Origin: Steinernema hermaphroditum
Lineage: Eukaryota; Nematoda; Chromadorea; Rhabditida; Steinernematidae
Direction of reading: 5' to 3'
Assembly (NCBI GenBank): GCA_030435675.1
Contig: CM059621.1
Coordinates: 14,508,001-14,572,000, forward strand
Length of the DNA stretch: 64,000 nt
Each line of letters starts with the position of its first letter. Positions within the stretch are counted from its first letter, which is position 1. The notes below the pieces were generated by a model. That model did not search any database and had not been told where the DNA came from. It saw nothing but the letters and a program-made list of their open reading frames with translations. Of this stretch, positions 22,811 through 33,133 are shown piece after piece. A program made the translations under genes and the position numbers.

Positions 22811-24600
22811 GTTGAAATTTTTTGTTAATCTACTTGCTCACTGTTGGAAGCAATGCAGACCCAATGGTGCTCTGGGAATTCATGCAGAAGTACCTCACCA
22901 GAGTTGGAGCCATTATGGGATACGCCGCCCTAGAAGACGCTGACTTTGACGTCTCTTCCTTGGATGCATCACCATCTTCATCAAGTCAGTGATTCCTATT
23001 ACTATTCAGAATTGTTCCATTATATTCCAGGATAAACTATAAAATGGATCATACCGTCGTAGAAAAAATCTGGAATTTGCAAACACTACCGCGGAAATTT
23101 TGAAATTTTTCGAAATTTAAATTCAAAAAAGCGATGCTATTTCATTGTGCAAACTGATCATTTTTTTTGTGCAAACTGATCATTTGTGCAAACTGAGAGT
23201 GTGTCATCCAAAACCATTAAAAAAGAATGGAGGAAGACGATTTCAAATGGACATGTTGCGCTCATCTCCAGCTCCATCTGTTGATGAGAGCACAACTAAA
23301 GAGTAAACAATTTAATCACTAGGTAATTAATGAGCACTAATAAAAAAAATATACAGCTCAGCCCGAAATTGAATTGAATGACAGTAATACAACGTCGAGG
23401 TCACATAATTGAAATATCATTGCGAAACCAAAAATTATGCAAATACGGCTGTGAATTGAATGAATCTAGGATTTGAATGAAGAAGGACATCCGCGAGAAA
23501 CCAGAAAGAAAAACGGCCAATATCACGTGAAAATATAGAAAGTGCCGCTATGTTCACTATGTTGAGTATAAGCAAAAGGTTATAGACAACTACTCATCTT
23601 CAAGGACACTTCAAAAGCTCTTGAAGTACAAAGAAATCCCCAAAAGAGACTGACTCTCGGAAAGGCATCAAGCAGCAGTGTCCAGGAAGCACAAGAAGTT
23701 AATGCCCTCCGACTGATGACTAATTGCTTTCTTCTTTTAAGTCCACAGCGATTTGTTTCCACATTTGTCATCTGCAAAAAGCATTATTTACATATGTGAA
23801 TGTAAAATGACTGAAATGAATTCAATTCACAGATCCAAAAACCCAAGACTTGCGAATTACAGGTTTATACGCTCACTGAAACGTATTGACTGACTGATCC
23901 CGATTGGAGCATTGAACCCTTACACCCTAAGAACAAATAATCAATGCCAAATAGGTCAAACAAAAGAAAGAGATTGAAAGACAAAAATTTAAAAGAGTGC
24001 CCCAATATCTGCCTTGTTCATTCAATTGAAACATAGACCGAGTAAAATGCTAATAAATAATCATGGAAATGCTATTTTTAATACCTCAACGCAATAGTAA
24101 AACAGTTATTATCGCATACAGTAGTGAAGCAACCAAATGGGTGACGAGCGAGACGTAAGCTTCCTAAAATATAGACGAAAGTATATGGATGAAAGACGAT
24201 GTAAGGCTGAAGAGGACTCGCGGCTTTGTGGGCGATGTTGTGGCTAGGGTGCTATCGCCATCGCGCATCGAAGAGAAGCACGACGCCACAGTTTTATGAG
24301 AGACTATGGCCATCAACGCTGTGGTTCCATCGAGCCGTTCGTCCACTGGAGGTTCGTATTCAGGCGCAGTCTAAAGATATTCGTGTTGTTCATTCCTCTA
24401 ACTCTCAATTCTCTTTCAAGGCTCATTTTGCTCAGCGATCGATGTCGACACGATTGAGCGCCGTTTACATTAAAAAGTAAGTTGGAATTCCATGGAATGT
24501 AACTCTCTCTACAGGAAGCCTCGAGTGTAAGACAGCATGGTGTTGGACGTTGACCTCGATTTAGTACTACTTTAAATAATGATCTTAAAGAGGTTTAATA
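22811..24600. other. Gene-poor AT-rich region
   Basis: No coding gene or structured element is recognised. Confidence 0.4.
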
Positions 24601-27010
24601 GTGGAACCTTTCTATAGTGTAAGGGTCAGAGGCTATAAAAAGCCCAGTGCGGGAAATCGCCTCGTTTCCAAAACATGGCGATCAGATGTTCTTCGCAGCC
24701 AAGCGGCCCGCAGATCAGATAAGCCCCGTAGCACTTCCGGTACTGTAATATGAAACATTTAGATGCGTCCGCTTCGCCGCTGCCATCCCCGTCGCCCGGA
24801 ATGCTCTGGAACAGATCGCATGGGGAGAGGAGTACGAAGACGACGAGAAGGACTTCGTATCCGCCGAGGAATCCGACGCCCCCGAGCCGTCAGCCGAAGG
24901 CCAGAAGCCACGACGCAATGCGACCGCCCCGACCTTCGAATCGCCGCAATAAAAGAAGCCTCGGCGATATCTCTAGGCCCGTCCCCCGGTACGAGAACTG
25001 GTGGAGATTGTTCTGCTTAGCAGAATAAAAGTTTTGTGTTTGAGTCTTGTGTCCTTTTTTGAGTCTTGAATCTAGAACTGAGTTTGAGGGATTAGTTTCG
25101 GGATTGTCTTGAGAAGGATTAAGTGAGAGTTTCGTCGTTCGTGATCCGTGGAGGAGGTTTGCCCGCGGGGTGTGCCTGGGGCACGTGAAGACAGGATTCC
25201 GGAAAGAGAGAGAGAAAAGAAAAGAGTTCAGAGGAGTTGAGAACAGAGGAGAGAAGGAAGAGATTCCAGTGGAAAGATTGACAAAAGGGGAGAGGCACGA
25301 CCTTCCTTTATTATAGCTAAAGGATGGCCCCAGAATCTTCTCGAAAGGCTGAAGCCCAAACAACTACCCATCTGAATCTGTCGCAAGAGCGACTGAAGTC
25401 CCAAAACCGAAGGCCATTACGTCACTGGCCGACGGCGAGATCGCCGAAGCAAAGGATAAAAGCGGTCGACGCCAAAGACGCCTTCTCCGCGACCGCAGAG
25501 AAGAAGAACGACGAAGAAGCCCCTCCGCAGCGAAGGAACTCCAAGCGCCCTGCAAAGAAGTCTTCCGACCGCCGCTACATCGGCCGCCTCTTCGACCCGA
25601 CTCTGGCCGCACCTCCCAGTCGCCGTCGCCCTCAAGACAAGCCGGAAGGACGTCCATCGCCCATCCGTCCTCCACCGAAGTTCGACGAAACCCTGGTTCG
25701 ACAAGTTCTCGCCGTTCCCCACGCCACTACGATCTTCACCGTCGAGGACCTCACCACGATTCGGATCGCCAGGAGCTTCGCCGTCCTCGTCACTGAAGTC
25801 TGCTCGTCGGTGACCAACATCGACTTCGAGTTCAAGTTCAAGTACACCTAGCCAAGGAATCCCATCATCTATTCTCTAACATTCTCTAACTTCTCGAACG
25901 ATCTGAAATCGCCGCATCAACGTCAACCAAACAACAATGGTCGACTTACGAGCTGGGAAGATCGGAGACCATCAGAAGCTGTCCGTTCGAATGGCCTCAT
26001 CAAGCAATCAACTTGCATCGCTACATCCATGGGAAACGAGAGGAAGTTCTCACCTACAAGATGAACATCACGAACCTCATCGTCCTCCTACAAGAAGCGG
26101 AAGAGACAATCTACAGACAGCTGGACGCACTTACTGTGGAACAAAAGAAGCAAGAAGCACCGTCCGTCGACAACTACGTCCAGAAGGCGCGAGCAGCCAT
26201 CGAAACGGCGACCGAAGCCATTACACAGCTCGACACGCGCGACTCCGAACTCAATACTCAGTTTGAGGTCCTTCTGGAAGCAGTGTACTACACAAACTGC
26301 ATAAAAGAAGCAGCACGCAGCTCTCTCCCTTCTTCACTTCTTCTTCACTCAATCAGTTCCAACAACTCCACCATCTTATAGTTCCCCGGTTGGTGAAAGG
26401 CGAGCGCGTGGCCCGAGTGGCCCGAGCGCCGCCCGGAACTCCACGTCTATCTGAACAGACACAAGGGAACCCCGACCACAGTCGCTATTGAAGACCGCAA
26501 GGCGACCTCTTTTCTTCCCCCCGGATTTCAGAGACCATTGTCGTCGACAGAGTTGGTCCTGTCGACGATAAGCGGCCCGTCGCTCGAAGGAGAAGCCACG
26601 CCATCGACGCGTCGCCGTCTCCGTCTCCACCCGCGCCGTCCTCTAGTGATCCCATGCTTTAATATATCGTGCCTTCTTGTCTTATGTTATCGTGTACATA
26701 AAGCTTAATTACCCAAGTTTGAGATTTCTCTACAACGCTTTCCCTCGCGTTTTCCTTCATCGTCGTCGACCCTCAGTTCGTCGTCGACCCTCAGTTCGTC
26801 GTCGATCACTTCCATCTGAGACCCGCGTGGCAGGACCCTCAGGGCGAGAAGACCAGACTTCCATTTCCCAATCCATCACACCTAGTTCAACTTGATCTCG
26901 GGCAACATCTCGGTACCAGATTCCGATTGTAGCGGACTTCAATTGCCAAAAACGACAATAAAAAATCCTGGTAAGAAATTTGAAATCCTTTGTTCTAACG
27001 CTTTCGCTAT
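24601..27010 (+). mobile_element. GC-rich retroelement-like island (LTR/gag remnant candidate)
   Basis: The segment has a TATA box (TATAAAAA at 24634), polyadenylation-like AATAAA at 24949, 25023 and 26955, and several GC-rich open frames in a gene-poor setting. One frame at about 24752-24952 reads VRFAAAIPVARNALEQIAW and ends in an acidic tail. 25324-25851 encodes a basic 175-residue frame. 26013-26381 encodes a coiled-coil-like 122-residue frame (KMNITNLIVLLQEAEETIY), reminiscent of BEL/Pao gag N-termini. No protease, reverse transcriptase or matching LTR pair was found. A short tandem repeat of about 18 bases (TCGTCGTCGACCCTCAGT) lies at 26762-26810. An alternative is a host gene with lost frames. 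Confidence 0.3.
24634..24641 (+). promoter_or_regulatory. TATA box of the retroelement-like island
   Basis: TATAAAAA within GGCTATAAAAAGCCCAG, about 41 bases before the ATG at 24675. It is one of the strongest TATA matches in the window. Confidence 0.45.
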
Positions 27011-27485
27011 CGCGACTGCCCATGCTCCGCTCCTTCCTAAGTAATTTACCGTTCGTAACCCATCCCTTTCCAACCTTATCCTATGATCCGCTCTTGTCCC
27101 ATGTGTGATCCTATGAATTCCTATCCCCTCAGATCCCTAGAGGCTCGCTGAGATGTTTGTTCCGATGATCAGATGCCTGCTCCGAAAAATAAAATACAAC
27201 TCGGTAACATAAAGGTGAGAGAGCGAAAAACTCACGTGTTCCCCTATTGTGTCCAAGTGAGGAACTTTGATAGAGCTGGCGGCCTTGATGCGATCATCAG
27301 AACCTTCAGGAACACTGAGAATTCTTAGAGAAGCGAGCAACTTGTAATTACGGAGCCGATCCCGGCAAGATATGTGTGGCCATCAGGATATCGATACCAA
27401 TATTAATATTTGAGTTAGAGAATTTAATGTGATGGTTAAAGTAACCTGTTCGTTTGATGCGAACCTTAAAGAACTGTTTGTTGAT

Positions 27486-27750
27486 CAAAAATAATTTAAA
27501 GAATCAAAATGGAATAATGCCCAGCTACGTACCTTGAGAAACCACGTCAGACCCATTATGTGCACACAATCGATCAGCAAGTTTCAACTAGACTGACAAC
27601 CCACTAAAGTTTCGACCAAATTGCACGAAACTTTATGTGAACTATCGACCGAGTCTCAAAAATAATTTAAAGAATAAAAATGGAATCGTACCCAGTTACG
27701 TACCTTGAGAAACCACGTCAGACTCATTATATACACAAAATCGATCAGCA
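27486..27750 (+). repeat. Direct repeat of about 93 bases
   Basis: 27486-27580 and 27657-27750 are close copies (both contain TACGTACCTTGAGAAACCAC and ATCGATCAGCA). The second copy leads into duplication B, copy 2. Confidence 0.7.
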
Positions 27751-28437
27751 GCATTTCGGAAATAATGCAAAGAATCACTTAAAGACAAGACAATGAAATG
27801 AACACCATGTTCGACAACCAAAAATTACAACATCAACATGAATTCAACATGAAACGTCCTTGGCTTGCACCAGGACCTGCAAAAATCGGCATTTCGGATT
27901 ACGCCCTAAAAGCGCTTATCATGCATGCGCGTCGTCCTTTCTCTTTTTTGAAACGCGGCGCGTCGTGAGTCACGCGAAGTGACAAACGCGATTACACGGC
28001 CGAGGAAGAGGAGAAGGAACCGGCCAGATTAGCGCCACCCAGAAGGGGAAGTGGATTAGGGCGGCGACAAACGCCGACGGCGTCGGGAGAGAGTGTGACC
28101 GGCGATGCCAAAACAAGAAGCCCTCTTCTTCTGCTCGCCAAACTCGTCCCGCGGTGGCGCCTAACAGTCGTGGCAGGACCATTTAGGGTCGTGTTTACTC
28201 TGACAAGTGCCTGCTGACCTTGTTTAGGCGGTGAGGCAATAGTTCCGATGGAAATGTTCCTGTGAGTGGGAAGGTCAGTTCTGTTGCGAGACCCTGTGGG
28301 CGCTGTTACACCTGAAGTGGAGAAGTTAACTGGTAAGTAATTGATCGATGTGCTGAGAAGGTAACTGGGAAAGGTGGGCGTGCAGAAAAGTGCACGTCGG
28401 AGGCACCATGATGGCCAATAGAGCGGAAGATAAGGAC
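27721..28437. repeat. Segmental duplication B, copy 2
   Basis: High-identity copy of 18584-19310 in the same orientation, 9.1 kb away. It has lost an AGCATCGATC direct duplication seen in copy 1. Confidence 0.85.
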
Positions 28438-28439
28438 AA

Positions 28440-30435
28440 GTCGAAAAGAAATAAAAAAATATGCTACAGTTCCAATGGAAATGTCAAAAGCCAATATAGA
28501 TCAAATAGATTAAACCAGCATTAGAAAAAAATAACGAAAAGGCAAAACTTTTGGACATTCAAGGCATGTACAGTGTTGGTTCGGCCGGACACTCTCCAGC
28601 ATTGGTTAAATGAATTAAACTTATATAAGCAAAACTGAAAAAGCAAATAAATAAGCATTTTCTAAGATGCTGCAAAAAACAAAGAACAATTCATGCAGTG
28701 TTCTTGAAATGTTCTTCCTCTATCAAAAATTAGAAAACGAGTTACGCGCCAGAGTGGACAGCATAGACTCGTAGACACACGTTCGACACAAAAGCCCAAA
28801 ACAAAAAGGCTAGATCACCGGTATAACAAGACAGGGTTCAAAAATAATCATGGTAACCTAAATCGTTCGAGACACGAAAATTTTGCAAAAACAAACTATC
28901 GACCGCTCAACGAAGGATGGAGTGCAGAATGGTCGGAGTGCACGGGACGTTCAACGAAATTGTGCAAGCAACGCTCAAGTAAAAATGGATAGTTCCCCCG
29001 TGCTACAATTCTTCGAAAAAATTACGGTTTTTTGTGTTATTCGAAGTGTTCCAATCCTATCGGGCTGAAAACGTGTATATACTCCTGCACCACATGAAAC
29101 CATCTTGTATTTCAGTTCCGTACAAAGGACTGAACTGCCGCAGTCTCCACATTGCGTTTTAAATAGTAAATAAATAAGCCAGATCGCAAAGCAACAAAAA
29201 AATCCATACAGTGATCTTGGACTTCTCTTCAAATGTCAAAAATTTAGAAAGCTCACGTTACTCACCAGAGTAGACAGAATAGATTCAACGCAACCGATTC
29301 AAAAATAATTAACTGCCACAGTCCACAGTAAACTTCATAGTGTTCAAAGAAGAACGAAAGAGGAAGGGGGAATTTGTCGTTGGCGGGATTGCGCCAGTAG
29401 AGCTTGTTAATGGATTTATAATCAAAGTTTTGACCAAAAAAACCGAAGTTAAGCAAAAATTAAAAATAGTTGAAGGTTCGCATCAAAGCGTATTCTCGAC
29501 TTAAAAAAAAAGACTTCTAACCTTACTAACCAAAAATTTAATTAATATCTATTCCAATTTTGTTGCTCAAGCATATTTGAACTGCTCTTGAAAAATCAGT
29601 CGAACCTCACCTTCAATTCCAATACATAGCTGATTTTCTTTACTGTTCTGTGCATCATATTACCCTATTTCATCACCACAGCCTATCACCAATCGTGAAC
29701 TGCATGAATTGGTCGGTTTACATATTTAAAACTTGTGTGTGTGCCTGATGAAACACAAAGTTTCTTCCTTTAACTGTCTATTACGAATCAGAATTGTTAT
29801 AATTCCCAGCTCCATCCACTGACGCAGCTGCCTGTGCCTGCTTGTTGCCTTCTGGAGGATGGTACTTTTTCGGGTTTTCCAAATAGGCTTTGGTCCAAGC
29901 GCCTCACAGTCTTCACTGTTTTGTTTCTGGCAATGTTGAAGGTGACCAATATCATATGTCTATTTATTAACAGGGAGTATGAGCTCCGTACAGAGCGTGA
30001 GTCCAACGAATGTGTACGAATCAGTCAAATGTATTGGCTGTACAACATCGTGTAACCATTCTGGAGTTCGTCTCACTTTCGGGTCCGCGTACTACTAAAT
30101 GTTCTTCTTGTGGGCAGGTTCCATTCGAGGATCCGCGACCATTTCATCTTTGACAGCTGGAATTTATGTGATGTGCAACATCTATCTGTCACCAAACTCG
30201 ACCTCTTCTCTATTCGTTCCTAATGACGTGCTCTCAAATTCGAACTGGCCATAATTACTTTCACACTGAAACCACAACCAAAGCACCTTTGGTCCCACCA
30301 CGACCGCCATGAACTCACTGTATAGCATCAGTATTTGTTCGCAGCGATGCTATTCGCGCCATCGCATCGGATTCAAATCTCACTTTATTTAAGGCTCCCT
30401 CTCCAACTGTGTCTTCTCTATAGCCGTCAGTCACC
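28440..30435. other. Mostly empty region with a possible coding remnant
   Basis: No complete gene is supported. On the minus strand, 29910-29790 reads an open segment ending KKYHPPEGNKQAQAAASVDG and then stops. This looks like the C-terminal exon or a decayed copy of a real protein, but I found no convincing upstream exon. Confidence 0.3.
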
Positions 30436-31632
30436 ATGAGTGCTCCCCTGAAACCGGTGTCCGAGATGACTGTCGACGAGATTCGCGAGGAATACAGATC
30501 CTACGGCCAGAAGCTGGTCATCAACGAGGGATTAAAGAGCATCTACCAGAAGCAACTGGAACGTCTCCGTCTCTCGCGAGCTGTAAAGGACGAAAACGCT
30601 ACTCCTGGTTCCTCCTCGGCCAAACCGAAGAGGAACAGAAGCATGGGAAGGTACCTAAACAAACAGAAGACGAGTGATGAGGAGAGTTCTACCTCTGAGC
30701 CTCAAAGTAGCCATCAGTCTTCTGAACCTCCCGCAGCCGATACTCCAAAGACTCCTTTGAATCTCATCCGTCGTGCCTCGAAAAGAGGCCGAAGCAGCTT
30801 GCGTTTCCAGCCTCCTTCGGTGTCTTCCCCGCCTCCACCTGCCGAAGAAGCCACTGCCCACAAACCCTCACCGAGACTCAGGAAAGACGCTCCGGCCTCC
30901 CCTCTGAGATCGCCTCGAGGACGTCGCGCCTCGAAGAAACTTGTTTCTACACCGACTGCGGACCCGGAGCCCGCTCCCGAGCCAGAACCCACCCCTGTTG
31001 CAGCTGCTCCCCAAGAGGTAGCTCCCACTCCCAAGCCTGCAGCTCCCAAAGAAGCTCCCCAACCGCAAGAGCCATCCATCTCAGCGGCCGAAGTGACTCT
31101 GGCCAACGCGATGAAGGAATGTCGCCCTCTCTTCGACTCTCGGCACGCCGACTTCGCCAACCAGAGCGTCACACTCCAACACTGGATGAATGTCCTAGCC
31201 AAGGTCGGCCACAAAGGTAAGAACATCCCATATTCTACGAACAGCCCTAACCATTTCGTTCCAGGACCTCTGAGCTCCGTGATGAAAGCTTGGGACGATC
31301 TCGTCAAGCGCTACCAAGCAGCCAAAACCTCCGAAGGCCCTTCCGAGATCAAGGAACTGCTCAAGTTCATCGACGAACACCCTCAGCCTGAGAGTACCCA
31401 CGAGCCAGCGCAATCTACTTCAAAGGCGTCTAGAAAGCGCGCCGCTGAACCGGAAGACCGCACGCCTAAACGACCGAAGACCGACGAAGCGCTCAATGAA
31501 ACGCCCATCGAAGTGATCGAGGAGGTCGACGCCTTCAGTCGATTCATCGGCATGGCGCTCCGCAGAATGCCCGCAGAGAACATGAATGCCGCCATGGACG
31601 ACATCTACGCCATCATCAGAAAGCACCGTTGA
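30436..31632 (+). CDS. LEM-like and BESS-motif nuclear protein
   Basis: The reading frame is open for 398 codons. A 48-base in-frame intron (31217-31264, GTAAGA...TTCCAG) probably splits it, giving 382 residues. Residues about 10-47 (VDEIREEYRSYGQ...SIYQKQLERL) resemble a LEM domain, which binds BAF at the nuclear envelope or chromatin. A long Ser/Pro/Arg-rich disordered region follows, then a folded segment (SVTLQHWMNVLAKVGHKG, then MKAWDDLVKRYQ). The C-terminus (DAFSRFIGMALRRMPAENMN) fits a BESS protein-interaction motif. RKRAAEPEDRTPKRPK is a likely nuclear localisation signal. No transmembrane helix is visible, so a soluble chromatin protein is favoured. LEM assignment is by pattern and is tentative. 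Confidence 0.75.
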   Translation: MSAPLKPVSEMTVDEIREEYRSYGQKLVINEGLKSIYQKQLERLRLSRAVKDENATPGSSSAKPKRNRSMGRYLNKQKTSDEESSTSEPQSSHQSSEPPAADTPKTPLNLIRRASKRGRSSLRFQPPSVSSPPPPAEEATAHKPSPRLRKDAPASPLRSPRGRRASKKLVSTPTADPEPAPEPEPTPVAAAPQEVAPTPKPAAPKEAPQPQEPSISAAEVTLANAMKECRPLFDSRHADFANQSVTLQHWMNVLAKVGHKGKNIPYSTNSPNHFVPGPLSSVMKAWDDLVKRYQAAKTSEGPSEIKELLKFIDEHPQPESTHEPAQSTSKASRKRAAEPEDRTPKRPKTDEALNETPIEVIEEVDAFSRFIGMALRRMPAENMNAAMDDIYAIIRKHR

Positions 31633-31639
31633 TTCATGG

Positions 31640-33133
31640 TTTCTGTTTTGAAAGCTTGTCATAAAATCGTCCTTTAAAGTCTAGCAGCAGTGTCAAAGAC
31701 AAAAAAACTGCAAAAATAAGAAATACGATGAATAACAGAGGAATAACAGTTTAAAAGATAAACTGAGCTTAAAATCCACAAACGCAGAGATGCCAACAGA
31801 AGTAGAAGCAAGGCAGCCTCCAATTCCGAAGGTGTAATTACTTCGATATTTATTACCATATTTTCATGTTATCGTAATGCATGCTATGTTGCTATACAAA
31901 AACGATTTGTCGTCGATACGAAAAAAGATGTGAATGAAAACCAAGAAAGCAAAATAAGACTTCAAAAATGATTAAAACTTACATGTGAAACTTGTATGTA
32001 CATCTCTTTATATTGGTCACTTGTTTAGATCTTAAACAGCTTTTTGCTGGGACAGGAGGATCGGACCGAGCACTATTCAAAAATTTTCTAAAATTTTATA
32101 GCGCAATTAAACTCTGCTACATCAAACGCATAAGGAATGTGCAAAAATAAGAAATATGATAAATACCGGAGAACCAAGTTTAAAAGATTAACGGATCGTA
32201 AAAACCACAAGCGAAGCCACCAGAGATGCCATCTGAGTCGAGCCGGAATCTATGGTAGTCACTAATTCCGAATGTGCAATTACTTATTTCCGTTCAATGC
32301 AATTCATATTATCGTAATACATACCATGCTACACAAAAACTGTGATTTGCTGTGCTCATACCAAAAAGAGATGTAACTAAAAACTTGGGAAGCGGTAGGC
32401 AGCCAGTTACCAAATTGGAGAATAGAACCTAAAAAATCAACAAAAAGACTGATGTGTATCCCCATTTCAAAAATTTTTATCGTATTAAAGTTTTAATTAG
32501 AACATGGACCTGGATGGGTGGTATAGCTCGGGGCTGTGCTCTCACTGACACGCTGTTTAAAAATACAAATAGTGATGCATTTGTCGTTGTGGTGTGCGCA
32601 AAAAATAATTTGAATTGGAACAAGAACATGAAATGCCATTCCGATCTCTGAGTGCTGACTTGCACAACTAAAACCGATTCTATGAACGCCGAACTTGCCA
32701 CCTGCTGGCCTTTCCTTCATGAAAACGTAGTTAGAGAAGGAATTTCAAAAATATAGAGCAAGAAAACAAAAATAAGAAATACGATGAATAACAGAGGACC
32801 AAGTATAGTAGATAGACAATGACAGACGTAAAAAAAGTAAAAGAACCTTACTTCAATCGATATCCAAAAATTCATCACAAGATCATCAGTGGCCATGTAA
32901 CATAAGCAGTGATTTGAGACACACATGTGTCCAGCTCATTTGTACCTTTTCAATTGAGGTTTTAAAGGGACAAAATGTATTTATTTTATGTGCATTCATC
33001 ATCGGAATTGATCGCTGATCAAAGAACATCGCAATTTTTATGACTCTCGCTATCGTCTTTGGGCGTCCATCGATCGATTCAGTTTCATTTCCATCTCCGC
33101 CACTTCTCATATTCCAGTCCAGCTTCCGCAAAA
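31640..33133. other. Intergenic, no gene supported
   Basis: AT-rich. Two stretches (31700-31870 and 32140-32300) are similar to each other (both with ATAAGAAATAYGATRAATA and AATTACTT), indicating an old direct repeat; a third ATAAGAAATACGATGAATAAC occurs at 32771. Confidence 0.45.

Noticed and set aside
30714..31307. 197-codon minus-strand frame over the LEM/BESS gene
   Set aside because: Antisense shadow of Pro/Ala/Ser-rich codons; the plus-strand frame is longer and has domain support.
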